Shown here in pieces: positions 1 through 5,281 of a stretch of 6,296 nucleotides of DNA. The stretch comes from CAZXBB01 sp964638815 (lineage in GTDB: Bacteria; Planctomycetota; Phycisphaerae; Phycisphaerales; SM1A02), in NCBI GenBank assembly GCA_964638815.1, contig CAZXBB010000094.1:1-6296 (forward strand), written 5' to 3'. Position numbers and translations under genes: made by a program. The notes under the pieces were generated by a model. That model was given only the letters and a program-made list of their open reading frames with translations, did not search any database and was not told where the DNA came from. Position 1 is the first letter of the stretch. Each line of letters starts with the position of its first letter.

Positions 1-98
1 AAGGTGTGAACACCACGTCACGCCAAAAGGGGCTGCACGACGCAGCCCCCCGGACGTTCGAGAGGCCAACGCGCCGGGTGTTAGAGCCCCATCGCGCA
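1..98. repeat. Dispersed intergenic repeat, copy 1
   Basis: This is a second copy of sequence found at 929-1061. Positions 33-98 align without gaps to 996-1061, and by hand I count 11 mismatches in 66 positions (about 83% identity). Positions 1-9 and 16-26 match 929-937 and 939-949 exactly. The two blocks are joined here by only about six bases (27-32), where copy 2 has a 46-base hairpin. The copy probably continues to the left of the window. It lies just upstream of, and in frame with, a short ORF that lacks its family's usual N-terminal part. The repeat is therefore either an insertion or the boundary of an old rearrangement. Its function is unknown. Confidence 0.75.
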
Positions 99-111
99 GG
101 GCGTATAGCCG

Positions 112-140
112 GCGCGCGGGTCTTCAGGGTCCCTGCGCGC
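112..140. repeat. GC-rich inverted repeat before the short ORF
   Basis: Arm 112-120 (gcgcgcggg) pairs with arm 131-140 (ccctgcgcgc) through nine base pairs with one bulged T, leaving a 10-base loop. It ends seven bases before the ATG at 147. As RNA it could fold over the ribosome entry region of that ORF. No U-run follows it, so it is not an intrinsic terminator. Its role is unknown. Confidence 0.35.
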
Positions 141-146
141 GAGACG

Positions 147-374
147 ATGAAGGGCGATGAGATCGTCCTGCCGTATCGGCCGTTATGGAGCGGCCTTGTC
201 GCGAACACATTGTTCTACGCGGCGCTCGTTGGTCTCATGCTGGTCGGAACACGGCACCTCCTGCGCGCCCTCCGCCTCCGCCACGGCCTCTGCCCGACGT
301 GCAAGTATCCGATCGGGACATCCGGCGTCTGCACGGAGTGCGGTGCATCGCTGGCCCATCCCGCGAGCACGTGA
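147..374 (+). CDS. Short membrane/zinc-ribbon protein, probable 3' remnant
   Basis: The ORF encodes 75 residues from the ATG at 147. Residues 8-19 (LPYRPLWSGLVA) lead into one hydrophobic segment at about 15-35. A basic stretch follows (RHLLRALRLRH), then a four-cysteine zinc ribbon with C49/C52 and C62/C65 (CPTCKYPIGTSGVCTECG). This block matches the C-terminal end of a membrane protein type I recall as common in Phycisphaerae, where about 150-250 residues normally precede it. Here those residues are missing and the upstream DNA is the dispersed repeat at 1-98. The frame stays open to the left edge (a GTG at 6 would give 122 residues), but residues before the LPYRPLW block look like translated repeat, so I chose 147. 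The Shine-Dalgarno signal is weak, only GAG at 141-143. It could be a truncated pseudogene or a genuine miniprotein. Its function is unknown; the ribbon probably binds Zn. Confidence 0.5.
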   Translation: MKGDEIVLPYRPLWSGLVANTLFYAALVGLMLVGTRHLLRALRLRHGLCPTCKYPIGTSGVCTECGASLAHPAST

Positions 375-376
375 CC

Positions 377-385
377 TGCTACACT
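377..385 (+). promoter_or_regulatory. Possible extended -10 promoter element
   Basis: TGCTACACT has the form of an extended -10 box (TGn followed by TACACT at 380-385). It starts three bases after the stop of the short ORF and would put a transcript start near 392, about 60 bases before the ATG at 454. No recognisable -35 hexamer sits 17 bases upstream. This is pattern matching only and could be chance. Confidence 0.22.
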
Positions 386-453
386 CCGGCCCGGGAAGCC
401 TCCTCGTTTCCGCGTCGCATCGAACTCTGGACGCGTGGGTTCGGAGAAAGGCC

Positions 454-882
454 ATGCGCTGCATCACAAGTGGCTACGACCTCCAGGAGCTTCCGAACCC
501 CGCGTGTCCTGAGTGCGGAAGAGAGTTCGACCCAAACGATCCCGACACCTTCCTCTCGACCACGCCTGCACGCCCCTCCGTCGCGCGACACGTCGTTGGG
601 TTCACGGTGCCGATCGCAATCGTGTGCGGCGGCTTCATCGCGATCCGGCTCGCCGTTCAGTACAGCCGCTGGGAGGCGGTACCTCTGATCCTGCTGTCTA
701 CCCTCGTTGCGTCGTCGGCGGCATGCCTGTACTCCGGCAGTCGCTTCGCGGCGAGCGTCGCCGATAGTGCAGGAGGTCGCGCGGCCTCGTGTCTGGTCTG
801 GCTGCTGTCCTCGGCCCTACTTGCGTGGTTCGGCCTTCGGCTCGTCGATCTACTGCCGTTCACGGTTGGCGACGGACCGTAG
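454..882 (+). CDS. Small three-helix membrane protein with a degenerate zinc ribbon
   Basis: The ORF encodes 142 residues. The ATG at 454 is preceded by GGAG at 443-446 with seven bases of spacing. It opens the sequence exactly where relatives begin (MRCxxCGYDLxxLPxPxCPECGxxFDPxDPxTF), so the longer open frame upstream is ignored. The N-terminal ribbon reads MRCITSGYDL...ACPECG: C3, C18 and C21 are present but the expected fourth ligand at position 6 is Ser. Three hydrophobic segments follow at about 47-68, 76-94 and 111-131, so the protein is probably in the cytoplasmic membrane with the ribbon in the cytoplasm. Proteins of this layout are very frequent in planctomycete genomes but have no assigned function that I know of. 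It follows the short zinc-ribbon ORF by 79 bp on the same strand. I am confident it is a gene; its role is unknown. Confidence 0.85.
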   Translation: MRCITSGYDLQELPNPACPECGREFDPNDPDTFLSTTPARPSVARHVVGFTVPIAIVCGGFIAIRLAVQYSRWEAVPLILLSTLVASSAACLYSGSRFAASVADSAGGRAASCLVWLLSSALLAWFGLRLVDLLPFTVGDGP

Positions 883-956
883 GCCTCCGTCGCCCCTCAG
901 GATGCAGCGTCGGCGCGCGTGACGGGCAAAGGTGTGACCGTCACGCCAACGACTCC

Positions 957-995
957 GACCCTCCCCCTGCCCCACTCCCTGGAAGGGAGGGGGTC
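957..995. repeat. Strong hairpin within repeat copy 2
   Basis: Arm 957-968 (gaccctccccct) pairs with arm 984-995 (agggagggggtc): ten Watson-Crick pairs, one T-G wobble and one mismatch. The loop is the 15 bases at 969-983. An alternative inner stem pairs ctccct with agggag around a 3-base loop. There is no T-tract on either side, so it does not look like a rho-independent terminator. It resembles REP- or MITE-type palindromes and is the part absent from copy 1. Confidence 0.65.
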
Positions 996-1011
996 CTGCT
1001 CGACACAGCCC

Positions 1012-1025
1012 CCCGAACGTTCGGG
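1012..1025. repeat. Perfect 14-base palindrome
   Basis: The sequence cccgaacgttcggg is its own exact reverse complement. The corresponding sequence in copy 1 (49-62) is only partly symmetric. The left half with its flanking C-run (cccccgaacgt, 1010-1020) recurs exactly at 1064-1074. It could be a protein-binding half-site arrangement or just the core of the repeat; nothing in the window identifies a binding protein. Confidence 0.55.
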
Positions 1026-1191
1026 AGACCCACGCACCACGTGTTACAGCCCCGTCGCGCAAACCCCCGAACGTCCTTCACACTGAAGACGCGTCCCGCC
1101 TTACCGGACTTCAGCGGGGCCCCCGAACCGCCGATATCCGATATCCGATCGCACGTGCCGCATTCCGGGCGAGGGCGATGCCCCGTTTTCC

Positions 1192-1197
1192 GAGGAG
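1192..1197 (+). promoter_or_regulatory. Ribosome binding site deciding the start at 1208
   Basis: GAGGAG lies ten bases before the ATG at 1208. The in-frame ATG at 1178 has only a GAGG three bases upstream, which is too close. The first residues after 1208 also correspond to the usual beginning of the first membrane helix in related proteins, so 1208 is preferred. Confidence 0.6.
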
Positions 1198-1207
1198 ACA
1201 CCGCCGC

Positions 1208-4150
1208 ATGCGAAGACTCTGCCGCGTCTACGCGCTGTCGGGACTCCTGAGCCTCGGGTACCAGGTGGCGTGGTTCCGCATCTTCGTCGATGCGTTCGGA
1301 TCGACGAACCTGACCTTCGCGCTCGTGCTCTGCAACTTCATCGGCGGTCTCGGCGCGGGCGCGCTGGCGAGCGGTTGGATCACGCGCCGGATCGAGACGC
1401 GGCTGCGGCTCGGTTCGCCGCTTCGCGTCTATGGGCTCGTCGAGCTGCTGATCGCGGCGACCGTCCTGCTCACCCCGCTCGTCACCGCGGTGCCGGCGGG
1501 GGTGGGAGGGACCTTCCCCTACGTCCTCGAGGACGGCGTGCACCACCTGACGCTCGCCTGCCGCCTGGTCACGGTCGGCCTCGGGATCGCGTGCATTTTT
1601 GTGCCCTGCTTCCTGATGGGCGTGACGTTCCCGCTCCTGTGTCACGCGTTCGGGCGCGATGCCCGCTTCCCGTCGCTGCTCTACGCGTGGAACACGCTCG
1701 GCGCGGCGACGGGCGTCCTCGCGTGCGAGTTCGTGCTGCTCCCCACGCTCGGTCACGAGTGGACGCTCATCGCGTTCGCCGTCGTCAACGCGGCGCTTGG
1801 CGCACTCTTCCTCGTCGGGTCACCGGTGCCTGTCCCGTCCGCGTCGCTGCCCACGCCGCCGCCCGCGCCGCCCGCGCCGTCCGAGGCAGCGACCGCGGCC
1901 GCGGCGGACACGCTCGTTGCGCCCATTGACGCCGTGATGCGGCCCGGCCCCCTCGTCACACCGGGCGTGCTGCTCGTATGCGCGATCATCAGCGGGCTCG
2001 TGACCGGCTGTCTCGAGGCGGACGTCTACCGCCGGCTGCTCTTCCTCGGCGGGTCCGCCGACATCGCGATGTCGTTCATCTCCTTCTGGGCGATCCTCGG
2101 CATCTTCACGGGAAGCACGCTCGTGCGGGCGCGTCCGCGACTGCGTTTCGGCGTCGTCCGCCTTGGCGTGCTCGCGGGCGTCGCGCTGTACGGCCTCGCC
2201 TGGTGGCAGGGATTCTGGCTGCGCGACGCCGTCGCGTATCCGCTGGCGGGCCGGGGCGTCACTGGCCTGCTCGTGCTGTCCGGTCTCTTCGTGTTCCCGG
2301 CGTTCGCGCTCGTGTCGCTGCTGCTGCCCTACGTCTGCAACGGCATCCAGGCGGGGCGCCGTCATCTCGGGAGGGCGTACGGGCTCAACACGGTGGCGTT
2401 CTGCGCGGGGATCACGGGCTTCACGTGGGGCGCCCCCTACGTCAACGCCTTCTACGCGCTGCGGCTGGCGCTCGTCGTGTGCGCCGTGCTCGCGGTCAGC
2501 CTGCTGCTGCTCCGCGCGGGACGGGCGCTGCCGCGGTGGCATCCGTACGCCCTGGGTGCGACGCTCGCCGTCGCCGCGCTGCTGACGCCGCGGGAGTTCG
2601 CGCCCGGCTGCTTTCCGCCCGCCACGACGCCCGCTGTACATCCGGTTCGCGCGATGATGAGCAACGGCGCCCAGACGACGTTCATCGTGGAAGAGCCCGC
2701 GGGCGACGTCCTGTACTTCACCCATCATCCGATGTCCGGGACATCCCCCGGCTCGATCCGGTACATGCGGCTGATGGCGCACGTGCCCCTCATGGCGCAC
2801 CCCGCACCGCGGACTGCGCTGCTCATCTGCTTCGGCGTCGGCAACACGGCGTCCGCCATCGCCTGCCACGAGACCATCGAGCGGATCGACGTGGTCGACC
2901 TGAACCCCAACGTGTTCCGCACCGCTCCGGAGTTCGCGGACACCAATCACGACGTCATCGACGACCCGCGCGTGCGTCTCATCCACGACGACGGGCGGCA
3001 CTTCCTTGACCGGACCGACGGACGCTACGACCTCGTCACGAGTGAGCCGCCGCCGCCGCGGCACGCCGGCGTGGCCCGCCTGTATTCTCGCGAGTGCTAC
3101 GACGCGGTGCGCGACCACCTCACGCCGCTGGGAATGATGACGCAGTGGCTGCCGGTCTACCAGATGTCGCCGAAGTCGGTTGACCTCGCGGTGGGCACCT
3201 TCCTCGACGTCTTCCCGCACGCGCTCCTGTTCACGGGGAACCAGGACGAGTTCGTCCTCGTCGGCAGCGGGCGACCGATCGACCTCGCCAACATCGAGCA
3301 CTCCTTCGCCGCGCGGACCGGCGTGCGTCGCGACCTGCTCGACGTGCGGATCGACCGCCCGCTCCAGATCCTCGCCCGCATCGTGCAGGGCGACGCCACG
3401 CTCCGCCGTCACTACGCCGGCGGGACGATCATCACCGACCGGCGCAACGACTTCAGCCGCTGCATCGTCTCGCCGCACGCGCCGAGCATCGCGTACGACC
3501 CGCGGGCCGTCGCCGCGGAGATCGGCCTCGACCGGCTGGTCGCGGGGCCCGGGCTCGAACGCACGTTGGGTGATCTGCGTCGCCTCGTGGGCGTCGTGCC
3601 GGACTTCCCGGTGGCGTCGCTGATGACCGTGCGTTACGGCGACTCCCGCGACGTCGCCGGCGCCGACGTGGACTGGATCCGGGCGAAGGCGCTCGTGACG
3701 GAAGCCGCGATAAAGCTCGTCGGCGAGGGGTCGGACGCGGCGCTGCCCGTGCTCGCCCGCGCGCTCGACGCGGCGCCCGGTCACCCGACCATCATCGAGT
3801 ACGCCGCCCGCGCGCTGCACGCCGCCGGCAACGCTGCGGCGGCGCTCGAAGGATGGGAACGGCTCGTGCGGATGATCCCGGACGCACCGCACGTCCACGC
3901 CGGCTGGGCCGAGACCCTGCTCGCCCTCGGCCGTCCCGACGAGGCGGTCGCGGCGGCGCGCAGGGCCGCGGACATCGCGCCCGAATGGGCGCCCGGCCAC
4001 CGCATCCACGCGGACGCGCGGCTGGCCGCGGGCGACGTGCGCGGCGCGCGCGAGGCGTACGAAGCCGCCCTCGCGCTCGACGCCGACGACGAAGCCGCGC
4101 GGGTCGGGCTGGCCGCGGCCGCGGCCCGTGCCGGGGCGGCCACGGACTGA
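1208..4150 (+). CDS. Fused polytopic membrane / spermidine-synthase-like protein with C-terminal TPRs
   Basis: The ORF encodes 980 residues (990 if the ATG at 1178 is used). Residues 1-204 hold about six membrane helices with motifs typical of fused MFS/spermidine-synthase-like proteins: FLMGVTFPLL near 135-144 and LYAWNTLGAATG near 158-169. A Pro/Ala-rich linker spans about 205-252. A second set of helices follows, with a repeated motif (GRAYGLNTVAF). The Rossmann-type methyltransferase-like domain starts near 480. It shows the nucleotide-binding loop FGVGN (542-546), acidic D564 in VVDLNPN, DDGRHFL from 594, SEPPPP (612-617) and LYSRECY (625-631). True spermidine synthases have an Asp-containing motif where SEPPPP stands here, so polyamine synthesis is doubtful. 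C-terminal TPRs fit a strict 34-residue period (859-892, 893-926, 927-960). I infer an inner-membrane enzyme or scaffold of unknown substrate. It converges on the next gene with 19 bp between stops. Confidence 0.9.
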   Translation: MRRLCRVYALSGLLSLGYQVAWFRIFVDAFGSTNLTFALVLCNFIGGLGAGALASGWITRRIETRLRLGSPLRVYGLVELLIAATVLLTPLVTAVPAGVGGTFPYVLEDGVHHLTLACRLVTVGLGIACIFVPCFLMGVTFPLLCHAFGRDARFPSLLYAWNTLGAATGVLACEFVLLPTLGHEWTLIAFAVVNAALGALFLVGSPVPVPSASLPTPPPAPPAPSEAATAAAADTLVAPIDAVMRPGPLVTPGVLLVCAIISGLVTGCLEADVYRRLLFLGGSADIAMSFISFWAILGIFTGSTLVRARPRLRFGVVRLGVLAGVALYGLAWWQGFWLRDAVAYPLAGRGVTGLLVLSGLFVFPAFALVSLLLPYVCNGIQAGRRHLGRAYGLNTVAFCAGITGFTWGAPYVNAFYALRLALVVCAVLAVSLLLLRAGRALPRWHPYALGATLAVAALLTPREFAPGCFPPATTPAVHPVRAMMSNGAQTTFIVEEPAGDVLYFTHHPMSGTSPGSIRYMRLMAHVPLMAHPAPRTALLICFGVGNTASAIACHETIERIDVVDLNPNVFRTAPEFADTNHDVIDDPRVRLIHDDGRHFLDRTDGRYDLVTSEPPPPRHAGVARLYSRECYDAVRDHLTPLGMMTQWLPVYQMSPKSVDLAVGTFLDVFPHALLFTGNQDEFVLVGSGRPIDLANIEHSFAARTGVRRDLLDVRIDRPLQILARIVQGDATLRRHYAGGTIITDRRNDFSRCIVSPHAPSIAYDPRAVAAEIGLDRLVAGPGLERTLGDLRRLVGVVPDFPVASLMTVRYGDSRDVAGADVDWIRAKALVTEAAIKLVGEGSDAALPVLARALDAAPGHPTIIEYAARALHAAGNAAAALEGWERLVRMIPDAPHVHAGWAETLLALGRPDEAVAAARRAADIAPEWAPGHRIHADARLAAGDVRGAREAYEAALALDADDEAARVGLAAAAARAGAATD

Positions 4151-4169
4151 AGTCGCCGCCGGAGTCGCG

Positions 4170-5009
4170 TCAGGCGCACGGCCCCCACGCGCCGAGCACG
4201 ACGAGCAGGTCGCCAAAGTCCACGGCGCCGCTGCCGTCGAGATCCTCGGGCCCGCCCGTGCCGCCCCAAGCGCTGAGGATCGCGAGAACGTCGTCGAAGC
4301 CGACGGCGCCGTCCCCGGTCAGGTCCGCCGGACACGGTGGGGTCAGCAGCGTGAAGGTGAACGTGCCGAGCGACGCCGGCGTGATGATCTGCCCCGACGC
4401 CTCGGTGATGAGCGAGATCGGGTCGGGCGGGATCGTGAGTGGGCCGAAGAGCTCGAACACGTTCGCGGCGCGCGTCCCGCCGTCGTACGGCCGCAGGTCC
4501 ACGACGACCTCGTCGAGCCAGCCGTCGTCCGATCGCAGCGGAAGACCCGAGACGCCGATGAACCAGTCCGGCGACGGACCGAGCATCGAGACGATCGTCA
4601 CAAGCGGGTGCGCCTCGGTGATGTCGAACTCGACGACGAGCTCGCCGCAATTCGGATGATCGGTGTCCACCGGGCAGAACCACCAGCGCCAGTCGAGCGT
4701 GCGTCCCGCCAGCCCGAGGTTGATCCGCGCCTGCACTTCGTCGAGCAGGATGAACGTGGCCCCGGTCTCGGCCATCTGCACCATGCCCGGACTCGCCAGC
4801 TCGCCGACCTGCCAGAAGCTCACCAGGTCGTTGTGCGTCCCGCCGCCGAGCCACGAGAAGTGGGCATCCGGCGGGAAGCGCCCGGGGTGGGTCTCCTCGC
4901 TCCACGTGTTGTCGACCGTCAGGCGATAGGTGACGGTTCCGGCGGCGACGGGCGCGGCGAACGCGACCGGGAGGACGAGACCCGCGACAATCGAGGAAAG
5001 CCTGAGCAT
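4170..5009 (-). CDS. Secreted Spondin_N-domain protein with GC-type dockerin tail
   Basis: The ORF encodes 279 residues. It begins with a signal peptide (MLRLSS, hydrophobic 7-20, likely cleavage after VAA at 23). Residues about 25-222 match the Spondin_N domain known from F-spondin and mindin. The visible hallmarks are ETHPGRFPPDAHFSWLGGGTHN (39-60), WQVGELASPGMVQMAETG (66-83), PSPDWFIGV (145-153) and DLRPYDGGT (171-179). The tail has two acidic EF-like half-repeats, CPADLTGDGAVGFDDVLAIL from 226 and DLDGSGAVDFGDLLVVLGAW from 256, ending WGPCA. This is the dockerin-like tail of many Phycisphaerae exported proteins, presumably Ca-binding and used for anchoring or assembly. ATG 5009 is chosen because it opens the signal peptide; the open frame further upstream is not protein-like. 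There is no Shine-Dalgarno sequence. The ligand of bacterial spondin domains is not known to me. Confidence 0.9.
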   Translation of the reverse strand: MLRLSSIVAGLVLPVAFAAPVAAGTVTYRLTVDNTWSEETHPGRFPPDAHFSWLGGGTHNDLVSFWQVGELASPGMVQMAETGATFILLDEVQARINLGLAGRTLDWRWWFCPVDTDHPNCGELVVEFDITEAHPLVTIVSMLGPSPDWFIGVSGLPLRSDDGWLDEVVVDLRPYDGGTRAANVFELFGPLTIPPDPISLITEASGQIITPASLGTFTFTLLTPPCPADLTGDGAVGFDDVLAILSAWGGTGGPEDLDGSGAVDFGDLLVVLGAWGPCA

Positions 5010-5015
5010 GGTCGT

Positions 5016-5021
5016 ATCGTA
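5016..5021 (-). promoter_or_regulatory. Possible -10 element giving a leaderless transcript
   Basis: On the minus strand TACGAT occupies exactly -12 to -7 relative to the A of the ATG at 5009, the normal distance of a -10 box from a transcription start. Together with the missing Shine-Dalgarno site, this would fit a leaderless mRNA. The -35 region (GAGGTC at 5039-5044) does not match the consensus, so support is weak. Confidence 0.22.
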
Positions 5022-5103
5022 GGCGGCGCGGCGTGGAGGACCTCGCACGGTTTCCCCGGCCCCGTGCCGGCCCGCCTCGTGCCGGCCTGCGAGCACCGCC
5101 CCG

Positions 5104-5178
5104 CCACGCCGACAGCAACGCGAGCAGGTCGCCGATGTCGACGAAGCCGCTGCCGTCGCCGATGTCGACGAAGCCGTC
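5104..5178 (-). pseudogene. Orphan dockerin half-module (gene remnant)
   Basis: Read on the minus strand, these 75 bases encode 25 residues, DGFVDIGDG then SGFVDIGDLLALLSAW. They closely resemble the second half-repeat of the neighbouring protein's tail (DGSGAVDFGDLLVVLGAW). There is no protein domain or signal peptide upstream, only a heptanucleotide array. After the Trp the frame runs into Arg/Gly-rich sequence instead of the usual GPC-stop ending. A 27-base period within it (19 bases at 5131-5149 repeated exactly at 5158-5176) duplicates GFVDIGD. The simplest reading is the left-over C-terminal end of a lost dockerin-tailed gene, or a copied fragment. It is unlikely to be expressed as a protein. 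Confidence 0.6.
5131..5176. repeat. 19-base exact direct repeat, period 27
   Basis: gccgatgtcgacgaagccg occurs at 5131-5149 and again at 5158-5176. The period is 27 bases, i.e. nine codons, and lies inside the dockerin-like remnant. It looks like a tandem duplication by slippage in the GFVDIGD-coding unit. Confidence 0.8.
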
Positions 5179-5189
5179 GTACTCCGGGA

Positions 5190-5266
5190 TTCCCGATTTC
5201 CCGTTTCCCATTGTTCAATTGACCGTTCCGAGGTTCCCGATTCCCCGTTCCCCGTTCCCCGTTTCC
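5190..5266. repeat. Heptanucleotide repeat array, consensus TTCCCCG
   Basis: Consecutive 7-base units are visible. They are TTCCCGA, TTTCCCG and TTTCCCA at 5190-5210, less regular units at 5211-5233, then TTCCCGA and three exact TTCCCCG at 5234-5261, followed by a decaying unit. On the other strand the unit is CGGGGAA. The array is 16 bases from the stop of the TPR/PA14 gene. It encodes nothing believable. It resembles in form the short tandem heptamer repeats described in intergenic DNA of filamentous cyanobacteria (STRR), though the sequence differs. Confidence 0.75.
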
Positions 5267-5281
5267 GCCCGCCTTGCGCCG

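Larger units (their letters stand above)
929..1061. repeat. Dispersed intergenic repeat, copy 2 (with hairpin insert)
   Basis: Two blocks match copy 1. Positions 929-949 match 1-26 apart from a short indel, and 996-1061 match 33-98 with 11 mismatches by hand. Between them 46 bases (950-995) replace about six bases of copy 1 and consist almost wholly of a hairpin. Collinear blocks with an exchanged middle are what a dispersed, modular intergenic repeat family would show. The copy lies downstream of the small membrane protein and ahead of the large plus-strand gene. It encodes no believable protein. Confidence 0.75.
883..1207. other. 325 bp intergenic region rich in repeats
   Basis: I see no credible gene here. 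In order, the region holds a repeat block at 929-949, a strong hairpin at 957-995, and the second repeat block at 996-1061. A perfect 14-base palindrome lies at 1012-1025 inside that block. Next come an 11-base exact repeat of part of the block at 1064-1074, a 6-bp inverted repeat (1083-1088 with 1109-1114) and a short heptamer tandem at 1131-1149. The Shine-Dalgarno site of the downstream gene closes the region. Any promoter for the 1208 gene should lie here, but no clear -35/-10 pair was found. Confidence 0.7.

Noticed and set aside
157..453. Upstream extension of the small membrane protein gene
   Set aside because: The added part overlaps the zinc-ribbon ORF in another frame. The family N-terminus MRCxxxGYDL and a Shine-Dalgarno site define the start at 454.
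957..995. Hairpin read as an intrinsic terminator for the 454-882 gene
   Set aside because: No T-run follows on either strand and it lies 75 bases beyond the stop within a repeat, so it is better explained as part of the repeat.
941..1756. 271-codon minus-strand open frame
   Set aside because: Its translation is low-complexity Arg/Glu/Ala. It overlaps the repeat region and the start of the large gene, and has no recognisable motif.
1820..4216. Long open frame of 798 codons on the minus strand opposite the large membrane protein
   Set aside because: It is Arg/His/Asp-rich without hydrophobic core patterns or known motifs, and is fully antisense to a gene with clear domain motifs. Long antisense frames are normal at this GC content.
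3781..5211. 476-codon minus-strand open frame that begins with the dockerin-like fragment
   Set aside because: Only its first ~36 codons resemble protein. The rest is out of frame through the spondin gene, so just the fragment is reported.
4128..5222. 364-codon plus-strand open frame opposite the spondin gene
   Set aside because: It is antisense to a gene with signal peptide, Spondin_N and dockerin hallmarks, and its own translation is Arg-rich with no motif.
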